DNA of 64,000 bases from Flagellimonas spongiicola (GCF_023502425.1 NZ_JAMFMA010000001.1:124001-188000), one strand, 5' to 3'. Numbered from the stretch's first letter, positions 1-9,512 are shown. Made by a program: numbers and translations. The notes: generated from the sequence alone by a model not told the origin.

Positions 1-48
1 TTCAGAAAGCGCTCCGCTAAGCCATTTTGCCAAGTAATTTTCTTGCAT
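1..48 (-). CDS. FecR-type anti-sigma factor, N-terminus only (truncated by window edge)
   Basis: Sixteen codons run off the left edge of the window, starting at an ATG read on the minus strand at 46-48. The residues MQENYLAKWLSGALSE match the usual N-terminal helix of Bacteroidota FecR-like anti-sigma factors, which bind and silence the neighbouring ECF sigma factor at the inner membrane until an outer-membrane receptor signals. It lies 65 nt downstream of the sigma gene in the same direction, the standard sigma/anti-sigma order. Only the cytoplasmic start is visible, so the periplasmic FecR domain is inferred. Confidence 0.6.
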   Translation of the reverse strand, partial: MQENYLAKWLSGALSE

Positions 49-113
49 GATTTCTATGCTTTACATCTTTATAACAACTAACTACAAAAAAACCCTACCT
101 AAATAAATGAAAA

Positions 114-611
114 TCAGATTCCATCAATTTTTTCACGCAGCGATTTAAGGGCCAAATGCATTCTTTTTTCTATCGCCTTCACACTTACACCTTCCATTTC
201 TGCTATTTCTGCATATTTTTTTCCATCAATCCGATTCAATAGAAAAGTAGTGCGTTGGTTTTCAGGTAAATCGTTCAAAGCATTATCCAATTTTTCCTTG
301 TACTGTTGTTCTTCCATCAAAAATTCCGGCGACTCAGTGGAATGCTCCAATGACGGTGCCGCGTACTTCAATCGAACTTTTTCAGCTTTGATCACATTGA
401 GATACATATTGTTGGCAACGGTGTATAAATAGGATTTGGCTTTTTCCGGAACCACCTTGGAACAGTTTTCCCAAAGTTTCACAAAAGCCTCTTGTACAGC
501 GTCATGTGCCTTTTCCTCATTACCAAACTTATAATATATATAATTGAAAACCGTTTTGGAATTAGCCTTGAAAATGGAGCTGAAAACCTGCTCTTCGCAA
601 ACGTTGTTCAT
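114..611 (-). CDS. ECF-type RNA polymerase sigma-70 factor
   Basis: This 165-residue protein has the two-domain layout of extracytoplasmic-function sigma factors. Region 2 (about residues 20-85) contains the core-binding and -10 recognition helices, including the stretch AHDAVQEAFVKLWEN. Region 4 (about 112-160) contains LPENQRTTFLLNRIDGKKY followed by a helix-turn-helix for -35 contact. Length is typical for the family. It is followed by a FecR-type anti-sigma start, the usual Bacteroidota arrangement for surface nutrient receptors, but no TonB receptor is visible because the window ends. The divergent neighbour at 726 is an acidic lipoprotein, a plausible but unproven target. Confidence 0.93.
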   Translation of the reverse strand: MNNVCEEQVFSSIFKANSKTVFNYIYYKFGNEEKAHDAVQEAFVKLWENCSKVVPEKAKSYLYTVANNMYLNVIKAEKVRLKYAAPSLEHSTESPEFLMEEQQYKEKLDNALNDLPENQRTTFLLNRIDGKKYAEIAEMEGVSVKAIEKRMHLALKSLREKIDGI

Positions 612-633
612 TTAAGAGGTTTTGTCTGTTGAT

Positions 634-641
634 CAAAGATA
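634..641 (-). promoter_or_regulatory. TAnnTTTG promoter element for the ECF sigma gene
   Basis: On the minus strand this reads TATCTTTG, a perfect match to the Bacteroidota -7 consensus TAnnTTTG. It lies 22 nt upstream of the sigma factor start codon. No convincing -33 TTG was found at the normal spacing. Confidence 0.5.
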
Positions 642-725
642 TCTGAAAAAAAACAAAGATGAAGTAGGGTTTTTTTTCGTTGAGTTGTTTTACGATTGAA
701 TTCTAACTAAAAAATCCAAATCGTT

Positions 726-2483
726 ATGAAAAAGTTGTTAAACTTAATGTATGCTAGCTTTGTGCTGATTGCACTTACCTTCACTTCCTGTCAAGAAGAA
801 TTTGAAGAAGTTGCTGGCGGCAATGAAAATGAAACCATCCAAGCCGATTCCTCCACTTCCCTATTGATTCAAAAAACCTCATCTAATGATGGTTCTTATG
901 ACAATATTGTGGATGGTGCCAGTTGCATTGCACTTAAGTTTCCATATGTGGTGGAAGTCAATGGAATTTCCGTTACAATCGATTCGCGTGAAGATCTTCA
1001 CACCATTGAAGATATTTTTGATGAAGTGGATATTGATGAAGATATCCTAGAGATTATCTTTCCAATTACCATTACCCTAGCTGATTATACTGAAATCATA
1101 ATAGAGAATGTAGAGCAGCTGAGAGAATGGGCAGATGCCTGTACCGAAGGTGGTGACGATGATGATATTGAATGTATCGACTTCGTCTATCCAATTACCC
1201 TATTCACTTTTGATGTCAACGAGCAACAAACAGGTGAAGTCCAGGTTGAAAATGATGAAGAATTAAGTAGATTCTTTGATGGATTGGATGGCAGTGATCT
1301 TGTAAGTATCCAATTCCCGATTACCTTGAAAAAATATGACGGAACCGAAGTTGTTGTTGATAGCAACGCTGAATTGGCCCGTGCTTTGGAATTAGCTGAA
1401 GATGAGTGTGATGAAGATGATGACGATGATTTCAATGATGACGATTTTGATGAAGAAAGATTTGATTTCTGTTTGACGCAATGTCCTTGGAAAGTTATGG
1501 AGGTAGTACGCGATGAAGTTAACCAAACTGATCAGTACTACGCTCGTATCATGAACTTCTACGAAGATGGTAGTGTAACTGTTTCTGATGGTTCTGGGAA
1601 TTTGATTGAAGGAACATGGAGCAGCAGGTTTACTGATAATGGTCCTCTATTGACCTTGGATTTTGATAATCTAGTTGACTTTAACCTTGAGTGGTTGGTT
1701 TATGAAATAGGAGATCACACGATTAAATTATATAATGCCAACGGAAACAAAATCATTCTAAAACAATTATGTGAGGATGATGAAACTGATCCAGATACCC
1801 TTCGCGAGATTCTTAAGGAATGTGAGTGGATCATCAAGAAAGTTGTGAATCAAGGTGAGGAAATCAACAGACTTTTAGGTTATAAGTTCAAGTTCTTGCC
1901 AGATGGTGTACTTCACTTGACCAATGGTGACACAACTTCTGAAGGTACCTGGGAAATAGGTCTGAATAATGATGAAATTCCTTCAGTGCTAATTTCCATT
2001 GGCGAAGAAAACAGCATCAATTTTGAATGGCCGTTAAGAGATCTTACCAATGATCGATTGAAGTTTGGTATCGAGGATATAGGATATAGATTGGTATTAC
2101 AGCGTACCTGTGATGATGATGCCAATGACGGTGACGTTGCCGAAATTAGAAATATCATGCAAGGCGGAACATGGAATGTTGCTCTTTATGATAATGAAGG
2201 CATGAATACAACAGTAAACTATGCAGGTAAAGATTTCGCTTTTTCAATGCCAAATTTGGTAGAAGTTTCTGAAAACAACGATCCATTGCTTAACGGACTT
2301 TGGAGAATTGCCAGAAGTGAAGATTCAGGATTATTGTTCTTCTTGAATTTTGGCGAGGATGACATGGACTTCGCTGAATTAAATGAGCCTTGGTATATTG
2401 TTGAAGTAGATGCAAATCGAATAGAATTGGTTTACGAAGACGAAGATGTGAATTACAAAACATTGGTTTTCGAGAAACAATAA
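726..2483 (+). CDS. acidic repeat lipoprotein with lipocalin-like C-terminal repeats
   Basis: The 585-residue product starts with a lipoprotein signal peptide ending in the lipobox FTSC (Cys22), so it should be exported and lipid-anchored. Residues about 60-230 hold four degenerate copies of a beta-rich unit recognisable by a FPI or YPI motif (FPYVV, FPITI, YPITL, FPITL), separated by runs of Asp and Glu. Residues about 245-585 hold three repeats of roughly 110 residues with the W-x-I/V start, a GTW or GLW centre and a terminal I-x-L strand typical of lipocalin-like domains. It is divergent from the ECF sigma factor. Function is unknown; the long acidic runs suggest divalent metal binding. 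Confidence 0.85.
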   Translation: MKKLLNLMYASFVLIALTFTSCQEEFEEVAGGNENETIQADSSTSLLIQKTSSNDGSYDNIVDGASCIALKFPYVVEVNGISVTIDSREDLHTIEDIFDEVDIDEDILEIIFPITITLADYTEIIIENVEQLREWADACTEGGDDDDIECIDFVYPITLFTFDVNEQQTGEVQVENDEELSRFFDGLDGSDLVSIQFPITLKKYDGTEVVVDSNAELARALELAEDECDEDDDDDFNDDDFDEERFDFCLTQCPWKVMEVVRDEVNQTDQYYARIMNFYEDGSVTVSDGSGNLIEGTWSSRFTDNGPLLTLDFDNLVDFNLEWLVYEIGDHTIKLYNANGNKIILKQLCEDDETDPDTLREILKECEWIIKKVVNQGEEINRLLGYKFKFLPDGVLHLTNGDTTSEGTWEIGLNNDEIPSVLISIGEENSINFEWPLRDLTNDRLKFGIEDIGYRLVLQRTCDDDANDGDVAEIRNIMQGGTWNVALYDNEGMNTTVNYAGKDFAFSMPNLVEVSENNDPLLNGLWRIARSEDSGLLFFLNFGEDDMDFAELNEPWYIVEVDANRIELVYEDEDVNYKTLVFEKQ

Positions 2484-2505
2484 GATTTTCCCCTATCTTT
2501 TTTTG

Positions 2506-2541
2506 AAAAGGACGGCTCTCCCCAAAGCCGTCCTTTTCTTT
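2506..2541 (+). terminator. Rho-independent terminator of the acidic lipoprotein gene
   Basis: A perfect 12-bp inverted repeat (AAAAGGACGGCT / AGCCGTCCTTTT) with an 8-nt loop is followed by a T-rich stretch, 22 nt after the lipoprotein stop codon. The A-rich left arm means it could also act on the other strand. Confidence 0.9.
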
Positions 2542-2548
2542 TTATTCT

Positions 2549-2556
2549 TAAATTTG
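2549..2556 (+). promoter_or_regulatory. TAnnTTTG promoter element for ffh
   Basis: TAAATTTG is an exact match to the Bacteroidota -7 consensus. It follows immediately after the upstream terminator and lies 26 nt before the ffh ATG, so ffh begins a new transcription unit. Confidence 0.6.
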
Positions 2557-2582
2557 TCCCTCTTTTTAAATGCCGAGAGCAC

Positions 2583-3911
2583 ATGTTCGATAATTTAAGT
2601 GATAAGCTGGATAAAGCGCTCCACGTCCTCAAAGGTCATGGACAGATAACGGAAATCAATGTAGCGGAAACCTTGAAAGAGGTTCGAAGGGCTTTACTGG
2701 ATGCCGATGTCAATTTTAAGATAGCCAAGGAATTCACTAACCGGGTAAAGGAAAAGGCACTAGGGCAAAACGTATTGTCAAGTCTTAAACCCGGTCAGCT
2801 AATGGTCAAAATCGTGAAGGACGAATTGACCGAGTTGATGGGTGGCGATGCTGAAGAATTGGATTTGACCGGAAGTCCTTCCGTGATTCTTATGTCTGGA
2901 CTACAAGGTTCAGGTAAAACAACCTTTTCGGGTAAACTTGCCAACTTTCTTAAAAATAAGAAGACCAGAAAACCACTTTTAGTGGCCTGTGATGTGTATC
3001 GTCCTGCTGCGATAGATCAGTTACACGTAGTTGGGGAGCAAATAGGAGTTGAGGTTTTTTCAGACAGAGGAAACAATGACCCTGTGGCCATAGCCAAAGC
3101 TGGTGTACAGCACGCCAAAAGCGATGGTTTTAATGTTGTGATTATAGATACCGCGGGTAGATTGGCTGTTGATGAGCAGATGATGACGGAAATAGCCAAC
3201 ATCCATAAAGCAATCACTCCGCAGGAAACCTTGTTCGTTGTGGATTCCATGACAGGTCAGGATGCGGTAAACACGGCCAAAGCGTTTAATGATGTGCTTA
3301 ATTTTGACGGTGTCATACTTACCAAACTGGATGGTGATACCCGTGGTGGTGCGGCAATTTCAATTAAATCCGTAGTAAATAAACCCATAAAATTTATCGG
3401 TACCGGTGAAAAGATGGAGGCAATTGATGTCTTCTATCCTGCCCGTATGGCCGACAGAATATTGGGGATGGGAGATGTTGTGTCTCTTGTTGAACGTGCC
3501 CAAGAGCAATTTGACGAAGAACAAGCCCGACAAATCCAAAAGAAAATCGCCAAAAACCGTTTTGGCTTTGATGATTTCCTAAGCCAAATCCAACAAATTA
3601 AGAAGATGGGGAACATGAAGGACCTCATGGGTATGATTCCCGGCGTTGGAAAAGCTATGAAGGGATTGGATATTGATGATGATGCATTCAAGCATATTGA
3701 GGCAATGATACATTCCATGACCCCAGATGAACGTGCAAACCCCTCTAAATTGAATGCAAGTCGAAAAAAGCGAATTGCGGCAGGTAGTGGGCGCTCTATT
3801 CAGGAAGTCAACCAACTACTGAAACAATTTCAGCAGATGAGCAAAATGATGAAAATGATGCAAGGAGGAGGAGGAAAGAAGATGATGCAGATGATGCAGA
3901 ATATGAGATAA
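2583..3911 (+). CDS. ffh: signal recognition particle protein Ffh
   Basis: This is the SRP GTPase that binds signal sequences of nascent membrane proteins together with the SRP RNA and docks on FtsY. The 442 residues show the N-terminal helical bundle, then the G domain with the P-loop GLQGSGKTT (about residue 106), the DVYRPAAIDQL motif, DTAGRL and TKLDGDTRGGAA. The methionine-rich M domain follows, with the RNA-binding segment GSGRSIQEVNQLLKQFQQMSK and a Met/Gly-rich tail. Length is normal for the family. It sits 30 nt upstream of folD on the same strand and probably shares its transcript. Confidence 0.98.
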   Translation: MFDNLSDKLDKALHVLKGHGQITEINVAETLKEVRRALLDADVNFKIAKEFTNRVKEKALGQNVLSSLKPGQLMVKIVKDELTELMGGDAEELDLTGSPSVILMSGLQGSGKTTFSGKLANFLKNKKTRKPLLVACDVYRPAAIDQLHVVGEQIGVEVFSDRGNNDPVAIAKAGVQHAKSDGFNVVIIDTAGRLAVDEQMMTEIANIHKAITPQETLFVVDSMTGQDAVNTAKAFNDVLNFDGVILTKLDGDTRGGAAISIKSVVNKPIKFIGTGEKMEAIDVFYPARMADRILGMGDVVSLVERAQEQFDEEQARQIQKKIAKNRFGFDDFLSQIQQIKKMGNMKDLMGMIPGVGKAMKGLDIDDDAFKHIEAMIHSMTPDERANPSKLNASRKKRIAAGSGRSIQEVNQLLKQFQQMSKMMKMMQGGGGKKMMQMMQNMR

Positions 3912-3941
3912 CCGCAATACTAAAACCAACCCAATAGAACC

Positions 3942-4829
3942 ATGGAAATCCTTGACGGAAAGAAAGTATCCAACCAGATTAAAGATGAAATAGCCGTTGA
4001 GGTGTCCCAAATGAAGGATAGGGGCGAAAAAGTGCCACATTTGGCCGCTGTACTTGTTGGTAATGATGGGGCAAGCCTTACTTACGTGGGCAGTAAAGTG
4101 CGTTCCTGCAAGAAGATTGGTTTTGAATCCACTTTGATTCACCTACCAGAGGATACCTCCGAAGAACAGTTGCTATCCCAAGTATATGAGTTGAATAACA
4201 ACTCTGATATTGACGGCTACATTGTGCAGTTGCCATTGCCAAAGCATATTAATGAGCAAAAGGTATTGATGGCAGTGGACCCGGACAAAGATGTAGATGG
4301 GTTCCATCCAACGAATTTTGGTAAGATGGCTTTGGATATGGAGTCGTTTATTCCAGCCACTCCTTTTGGCATCATAGAGTTGTTGAAAAGGTATAATGTA
4401 GCTACTTCTGGTAAGCATACAGTGGTTATTGGAAGAAGTCATATTGTAGGTAGACCCATAAGTATTCTAATGAGTCAAAAAGGTGAAGCTGCAGACGCTA
4501 CCGTCACCCTAACACATAGCAGAACAAAAAACCTTGAAGAACTTACCCGTCAGGCAGATATAATCGTATCGGCTCTAGGTGTGCCTAATTTTCTCAAGGC
4601 AGATATGGTAAAAGATGGTGTTGTGGTTATTGATGTTGGAATAACAAGGGTTCCCGATGAAAGCAGGGAACGGGGCTACTATATTACCGGTGATGTGGAT
4701 TTCACAGGCGTTAGCGAAAAAGCCTCTTACATTACTCCGGTACCAGGAGGCGTTGGTCCAATGACCATCGCAATGCTTTTGAAAAATACCTTATTGGCTA
4801 GGGAAAGACATAAAAGTAGAAAGGCCTAA
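3942..4829 (+). CDS. folD: bifunctional methylenetetrahydrofolate dehydrogenase / methenyltetrahydrofolate cyclohydrolase
   Basis: FolD interconverts 5,10-methylene-, methenyl- and 10-formyl-tetrahydrofolate using NADP, supplying one-carbon units in the cytosol. The 295-residue protein has the catalytic Tyr/Lys segment [16 protein letters not shown], the VQLPLPKHI motif, DVDGFHP, the PATPFGI loop, the dinucleotide-binding stretch [11 protein letters not shown] and the C-terminal [13 protein letters not shown] signature. It directly follows ffh. The last codons overlap the stop codon of a small lipoprotein gene on the opposite strand (4826-4828). Confidence 0.97.
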   Translation: MEILDGKKVSNQIKDEIAVEVSQMKDRGEKVPHLAAVLVGNDGASLTYVGSKVRSCKKIGFESTLIHLPEDTSEEQLLSQVYELNNNSDIDGYIVQLPLPKHINEQKVLMAVDPDKDVDGFHPTNFGKMALDMESFIPATPFGIIELLKRYNVATSGKHTVVIGRSHIVGRPISILMSQKGEAADATVTLTHSRTKNLEELTRQADIIVSALGVPNFLKADMVKDGVVVIDVGITRVPDESRERGYYITGDVDFTGVSEKASYITPVPGGVGPMTIAMLLKNTLLARERHKSRKA

Positions 4830-4981
4830 GCGCCGTTTCCTTTATCCATTTCAGTATACAAGCTGTTTTCTTCTTCTTCAGGGGTGATGAAATCCAAGTC
4901 ATTTTCCCCTTCTTCATTAGTGCAACTGGATAATGCCATGCCAGCAAAAAAAAGCGTGATAAACAATAGAACAGTTTTCAT
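4826..4981 (-). CDS. small acidic lipoprotein, 51 residues
   Basis: A 51-residue reading frame starts at the ATG read at 4979-4981. The first 16 residues form a lipoprotein signal peptide ([16 protein letters not shown]) and end in the lipobox LSSC (Cys20). The mature part is very acidic, with NEEGEND and a run of four Glu. It is convergent with folD, and its stop codon overlaps the folD stop. Small acidic lipoproteins like this are common in Flavobacteriaceae and have no assigned function. The signal peptide makes it credible despite its size. Confidence 0.65.
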   Translation of the reverse strand: MKTVLLFITLFFAGMALSSCTNEEGENDLDFITPEEEENSLYTEMDKGNGA

Positions 4982-5095
4982 GATTTTCGATTTGGGCGCT
5001 AAAAATGCCTGTTCGTACTAAATATTAACGGTTTAGGTCATTGATTCTTACGTCGTAAACCATTTATTCGATAAATTGTAGGCAAATCAGTAAAC

Positions 5096-5722
5096 ATGTC
5101 TGGAAGCACGCGTAACAAAATAGCTTGGGTAGTTTTTGCCTTTTTGGCCATTGGAGTGGGATTGTATCCACTATTGTATTGGCTGGTTGATGAACCTATT
5201 GGGTTGTTGCTAAGTAAAACAGCCGAGTTGCTGGCAGATGGGATTTGGCGGATTGGGTTTTATGGCCACATTACCTTTGGAGGTATCGCTTTACTGACAG
5301 GATGGTCGCAATTCAGCAAGAAAATCAGAAATAGGAATCTGCAATTCCATCGAAATCTTGGAAAGGTCTATGTAGCTGCTGTATTGATTAGTGGCATTTG
5401 TTCCATTTACATTGGACTATATGCAACCGGGGGACTTATCACCTCAGTTGGATTTATAAGTCTTGGTGTTATATGGTTGTATACCACCTTGCGGGCTTAT
5501 ACCGCAATTAGGTCAAATGATCTTAACCTTCATCAAGGTATGATGATTTACAGTTATGCAGCCTGTTTTGCCGCGGTAACCCTAAGATTATGGCTACCCT
5601 TGCTTACAATGATTTTTGGTGAATTTTTAATTGCCTATAAAATTGTAGCTTGGTTATGTTGGGTGCCAAACATAATATTTGCAAATTTATGGGTACGGAA
5701 AAAAGGACTTTCATTGGGTTGA
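5096..5722 (+). CDS. DUF2306-type multi-pass membrane protein
   Basis: The 208-residue product has about six hydrophobic helices and the DUF2306 pattern of membrane histidines: GFYGHITFGGIALLTGWSQF, then QFHRNLGKVYVAAVLISG, then LNLHQGMMIYSYAACFAAV. The conserved His residues within or beside helices suggest a heme- or metal-linked membrane protein, but the family's biochemical role is not established. It stands alone, 41 nt before an AraC-type regulator on the same strand, with which it may be co-transcribed. Confidence 0.8.
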   Translation: MSGSTRNKIAWVVFAFLAIGVGLYPLLYWLVDEPIGLLLSKTAELLADGIWRIGFYGHITFGGIALLTGWSQFSKKIRNRNLQFHRNLGKVYVAAVLISGICSIYIGLYATGGLITSVGFISLGVIWLYTTLRAYTAIRSNDLNLHQGMMIYSYAACFAAVTLRLWLPLLTMIFGEFLIAYKIVAWLCWVPNIIFANLWVRKKGLSLG

Positions 5723-5763
5723 TTTCCATATGCCACTTACTTTGATCAATACCGTTTTATAGG

Positions 5764-6882
5764 ATGAACTTAGGTTATCTATTAGGTCTATTGTCCATCG
5801 GTCAAGGTATATTCTTGACGTTTTATATACTTACCACAAGAACAAAGGAGCATTTCATTAAACTGTTGCTCATTGCCATTTTATTGATTGAAGTATTCAT
5901 CTTATATGATGAGGTATTTTTATCCTATAACACTTCGTTACCTTGGCAATTATTCCTCTATGGTAGTGCAGGTGCCTTTCTCTTGGGTCCTTCCTGTTAT
6001 TTTCTGGCAAGGAAACTTAGACACCCTTCATTAAAACTCAAACCTTGGGAGTTCTTGCATATTTTACCGTTTGTGGTATCATTGGTTTTTATACTCAATC
6101 AATATCATTTGCTGCCCATAGCAGAAAAGATGGCTTATATTGAATATTTCAATCGTGAAGATGATTTTGAGCGACAGATATCCGTTGCAGAGTTTTTGGT
6201 AAATGGATCTCTAAGATTCCATTTGTTGGTTTACAGTGTTTTAGCATTTTTTCAGTTAAAGGGAATGACCTCTATACAGGTGGATTCAAAACTGGTCACT
6301 ATTCGATTTGCAAAGTTTCTGGTTTTAGGTCTTGGTATTCTAGGATTGTTCACTTTAGGAAATGCCTTGTTGAATCAATTTGAAGTGGGCAGCATGAATT
6401 TAAAGACTGAGGCATTTATCATCTGTTTTGCCAGTCATATTTTTGGATTGACTTTTTTCTACTTCAAAAGAAATTACATTCAATATCAAGCAGTAAAAAA
6501 ATACGGTAAATCAGGTTTGTCCAATAAGGAAGAAACTGAGATTTATGATAAATTACTGGTTTTGATGCATCAAAAAGAATTATTCACAGATCCACTATTG
6601 AGTCTTCCAAAACTAGCCAAGGAATTGGAAACCAATACGCATTATTTGTCACAGGTCATCAATGCAAAAACCAGCCAATCGTACCACGCATACATTAATG
6701 ATTTTCGGTGTAACAAGGCAAAAGATGCCTTGGTTAATCCAGTCAATTCAGAAAAAACCATTGAAGAAATAGGGTTGATCTGTGGTTTTGGTTCTGCCTC
6801 CAACTTTTATAGATCTTTTCGAAATAAATTCAATTATACACCCGCCAACTACCGAAAATCATACGCAAATACATTAGATTGA
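5764..6882 (+). CDS. membrane-anchored AraC-family transcriptional regulator
   Basis: The 372-residue protein has an N-terminal half with six or seven hydrophobic helices (about residues 1-240). A C-terminal AraC double helix-turn-helix follows (about 265-370), with LPKLAKELETNTHYLSQVIN as the first reading helix and IGLICGFGSASNFYRSFRNKF as the second. This 7TM-AraC layout is common in Bacteroidota and implies that a signal sensed in the inner membrane is passed directly to DNA binding. No ligand can be inferred. It follows the DUF2306 gene closely, which may be its target or partner. Confidence 0.9.
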   Translation: MNLGYLLGLLSIGQGIFLTFYILTTRTKEHFIKLLLIAILLIEVFILYDEVFLSYNTSLPWQLFLYGSAGAFLLGPSCYFLARKLRHPSLKLKPWEFLHILPFVVSLVFILNQYHLLPIAEKMAYIEYFNREDDFERQISVAEFLVNGSLRFHLLVYSVLAFFQLKGMTSIQVDSKLVTIRFAKFLVLGLGILGLFTLGNALLNQFEVGSMNLKTEAFIICFASHIFGLTFFYFKRNYIQYQAVKKYGKSGLSNKEETEIYDKLLVLMHQKELFTDPLLSLPKLAKELETNTHYLSQVINAKTSQSYHAYINDFRCNKAKDALVNPVNSEKTIEEIGLICGFGSASNFYRSFRNKFNYTPANYRKSYANTLD

Positions 6883-6970
6883 ATTCTTGCAGCCTATCGG
6901 GCAGTATTGTTAACCCATGGTAATTGCTGGGATATCGACTTCTTTTGTCCTCAAAATAAAAAACAAAAAA

Positions 6971-8143
6971 ATGAGGATTATACAATTAGTACTTGTATTG
7001 TTATGTGCTACAAACGGCATAGCCCAAGAGCTTAAACCGCTAACAACAGTACCAATAGAAACAGATTTTAATCTTATTCACGTACCGGTACAAGTAGGAG
7101 ATCAAGAAGTTTTAATGATTTTGGATACGGGAGCTGCATTCACTGTAATTGATGAAGGAGTTGCCTTAAAGGCAGGTTTGGAAATAAAGGATCAAAGAGT
7201 TGTACCGCAGCCAGGTGGCGAAGTGCGTTTAGGTCGTTTAGATATGCTTACCCTTGGATTGGGTTCTGTAAACGCTGAAATTCCAAATGTGCGCACGGTA
7301 GATCTTTCTTCATTAAAACGATTTATTGGCAAGGAGACGCTGGGAATAATAGGGTACGATTTTATTAAAATGCACACTATTGAAGTTGATTATTTGGGTA
7401 ACGCCATGCATATTTTTGATAAGGACAGTTACACCTATCAGGGTGATGGTACTATTTTGACTACGGAAATAATAGAAACCAAACCTTTGGTGTCTGGTGA
7501 TATCCTTCATGGTGAAAAAGAATTTGAAGGAAAATGGCTGTTGGATACCGGAAGCTTAATGTCCGTTGGTTTGAGTAAAGCATTTGCCCAAAAAGATGGC
7601 ATTGGGAATATGGTGAAAATGAAAAATTCCATAAGCGTTGGCTTTGGCGGTTCCACTCCTGGAAAAGCGTTTAAAGTTGACGGATTCAAATTAGGGGACT
7701 TCCAGTTTGAAAATATCATTACCGGCTATGCCGAGGATGAAGTGTTGGCCGCAATGGTTGATAATGGGGTAATAGGTGGTGAAATACTATCCCGCTTTAC
7801 CTTGGTGATTGATTATGAACGGTTGCGCTTTATTTTAGAACCTAACCCTAAGTTGGATGGGCCAATTCGTTGGGATTTGAGTGGGATGATGATGGCTTTT
7901 CCTGATGATAAATTTATGGAACTTGAGGTTTTGCATGTTTTTGACGATGCTCCAGCAATGCATACAGGGATAAAACAAGGAGATATGATTAACGCAATTG
8001 ATGGCATGGGAATTCAAGAATTCACATACCCAAAGCTTTGGAAATTGTTTCATTATAGTTTGGGTAGACCAGTTACCCTTACCATTACTAGGGAAAACAA
8101 ACAAATGGATTTGACTCTGGTGCTAGCAGAGTACTTTGATTGA
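6971..8143 (+). CDS. exported retropepsin-like aspartyl protease with C-terminal PDZ domain
   Basis: The start at 6971 is chosen because it opens a clean signal peptide (MRIIQLVLVLLCATNGIAQ); an upstream in-frame start exists at 6917 but would bury it. Two aspartyl protease half-sites are visible, LDTGAAFTVI (about residue 50) and LDTGSLMSVG (about 190), each with the D-T-G triad. The C-terminal 85 residues form a PDZ-like domain with GIKQGDMINAIDGM. The two lobes in one chain give a pepsin-like pair within a single polypeptide. Likely periplasmic or surface exposed; substrate unknown. Confidence 0.87.
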   Translation: MRIIQLVLVLLCATNGIAQELKPLTTVPIETDFNLIHVPVQVGDQEVLMILDTGAAFTVIDEGVALKAGLEIKDQRVVPQPGGEVRLGRLDMLTLGLGSVNAEIPNVRTVDLSSLKRFIGKETLGIIGYDFIKMHTIEVDYLGNAMHIFDKDSYTYQGDGTILTTEIIETKPLVSGDILHGEKEFEGKWLLDTGSLMSVGLSKAFAQKDGIGNMVKMKNSISVGFGGSTPGKAFKVDGFKLGDFQFENIITGYAEDEVLAAMVDNGVIGGEILSRFTLVIDYERLRFILEPNPKLDGPIRWDLSGMMMAFPDDKFMELEVLHVFDDAPAMHTGIKQGDMINAIDGMGIQEFTYPKLWKLFHYSLGRPVTLTITRENKQMDLTLVLAEYFD

Positions 8144-8145
8144 TG

Positions 8146-8568
8146 CTATTTGGCGAACAACTGCCCCATGTCCTTAAATGCCTTGAACTCCAAGGCATTT
8201 CCTGCTGGGTCTAAAAAGAACATGGTGGCTTGTTCTCCAACTTCTCCAGCAAATCGGATGTAAGGTTCAATAACAAATTCCACACCCTTGGTTTGCAGTT
8301 TTTTTGAAAAGGTTTCAAAAATTTCCCAGTCCAATACCACACCATAATGAGGTACAGGAACATTTTTACCATCAACTGGATTGGTATGTAGGTCTTCGCC
8401 CGACTTTGCTTTATAATGTATTACTACTTGGTGGCCAAAAAGATTGAAGTCCACCCAATGGTCACTGCTTCTACCTTCTTCACATTCTAGCACATCTCGA
8501 TAAAATGCTCTGCATTCAGCTAAATTATGTACAGGTATGGCAACGTGGAAAGGAGTTATTGTATTCAT
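8146..8568 (-). CDS. VOC-family (glyoxalase/dioxygenase fold) protein
   Basis: Translation is taken from the ATG at 8566-8568, which gives [16 protein letters not shown], the usual first strand of the vicinal-oxygen-chelate fold; the longer frame adds 12 residues with no family match. The 140-residue protein has the paired beta-alpha-beta-beta-beta modules, with metal-ligand candidates His8, His64 (HYGVV region) and Glu near the end in LEFKAF. The motif [13 protein letters not shown] is characteristic. It probably binds a divalent metal and acts on a small molecule, but the substrate cannot be read from sequence. It is convergent with the protease gene. Confidence 0.9.
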   Translation of the reverse strand: MNTITPFHVAIPVHNLAECRAFYRDVLECEEGRSSDHWVDFNLFGHQVVIHYKAKSGEDLHTNPVDGKNVPVPHYGVVLDWEIFETFSKKLQTKGVEFVIEPYIRFAGEVGEQATMFFLDPAGNALEFKAFKDMGQLFAK

Positions 8569-8726
8569 AGCTGTAAAGGTAAAAGCTACATCAGAGAACA
8601 GCAAGAGATTTAGTGTTGCTTATTGGGCAAAATAGGGTATTCGTTGGGTTAGGTATGTTGCTGGGCTATATGTTTTTATAAGATTACCTAAATGTGGTTA
8701 CCTTTAGAAAAAAGGTACCAACCAAC

Positions 8727-9512
8727 ATGAAAAATACAGCTTTACTACTGGTCTTATTGATCGTTTGCGCTTGTAAAAAAGAAACAAAGAAAACCGAAAC
8801 TGAAATTGAACCAGTTGCTGAAACAACTTCTGACTGGATTTATTTATTCGATGGGTCAAGTACTGAGGGATGGCGTGCGTACAATGGAGAAGCACTGCCG
8901 CCGGGTTGGATCATCAAGGATAGCACACTCACTTTTGATACTGAATTGGGCCTGGAACAAGATTATAAAGGAGGAAAAGACATTATTTATGGGGCTGAAG
9001 AATTTGAGAATTTTGAGCTTTATCTAGAATGGAAATTACCGGAAGGTGGCAACAGTGGTATCTTTTATCACCTTAAAGAAGGCTATGGTGGTCCACCAGA
9101 AGTTTCTCCAGAATATCAGTTGATAGATGATGAGAATTATGCCAGAATCCATGATTTGACCGCATACAACAAGAGTTTGGGCTATATGGATAAGCCCGAA
9201 GAACTAAAACCATTGCAGCAGACAGCTTCTGATTATGCGATGCATGCCGCGGACCCTGCAATGAAGAAACTGAATCCGGTAGGGGATTGGAATTCCTCTA
9301 AGATTGTTTTCACTCCGGAACGGGTTGAGCATTGGCTTAATGGTCAAATGGTATTGTCTTTTGTACCTTGGGATGAAGCTTGGTATGAAAAGAAAAACTC
9401 GGACAAGTGGAAAAATAGTGAGGATTACGGAAAATTTAAATCTGGATTCATCGGATTACAAGACCATTCCAGTCCAATATGGTTCAAGAATATTAAAATC
9501 AAAAAGCTTTAG
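8727..9512 (+). CDS. DUF1080 (3-keto-disaccharide hydrolase family) lipoprotein
   Basis: The start at 8727 gives a lipoprotein signal with lipobox VCAC (Cys13). The mature protein is a single concanavalin-like DUF1080 domain: WIYLFDGSSTEGWRAYNG near the start, GNSGIFYHL in the middle and GFIGLQDHSSPIWFKNIKIK at the end. Family members hydrolyse or eliminate 3-keto-glycosides formed by Gfo/Idh/MocA-type sugar oxidases. The next gene, 5 nt downstream, is such an oxidoreductase, so the two are very probably one operon and one pathway acting in the periplasm or on the cell surface. Confidence 0.93.
   Translation: MKNTALLLVLLIVCACKKETKKTETEIEPVAETTSDWIYLFDGSSTEGWRAYNGEALPPGWIIKDSTLTFDTELGLEQDYKGGKDIIYGAEEFENFELYLEWKLPEGGNSGIFYHLKEGYGGPPEVSPEYQLIDDENYARIHDLTAYNKSLGYMDKPEELKPLQQTASDYAMHAADPAMKKLNPVGDWNSSKIVFTPERVEHWLNGQMVLSFVPWDEAWYEKKNSDKWKNSEDYGKFKSGFIGLQDHSSPIWFKNIKIKKL

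Noticed and set aside
3579..4142. Long antisense frames across ffh and folD
   Set aside because: Both strands show open frames, but the plus strand has unmistakable SRP and FolD motifs; the antisense frames have biased, motif-free composition.
6917..6970. Upstream start for the aspartyl protease
   Set aside because: It would place 18 residues before a complete signal peptide; the ATG at 6971 is the natural start.
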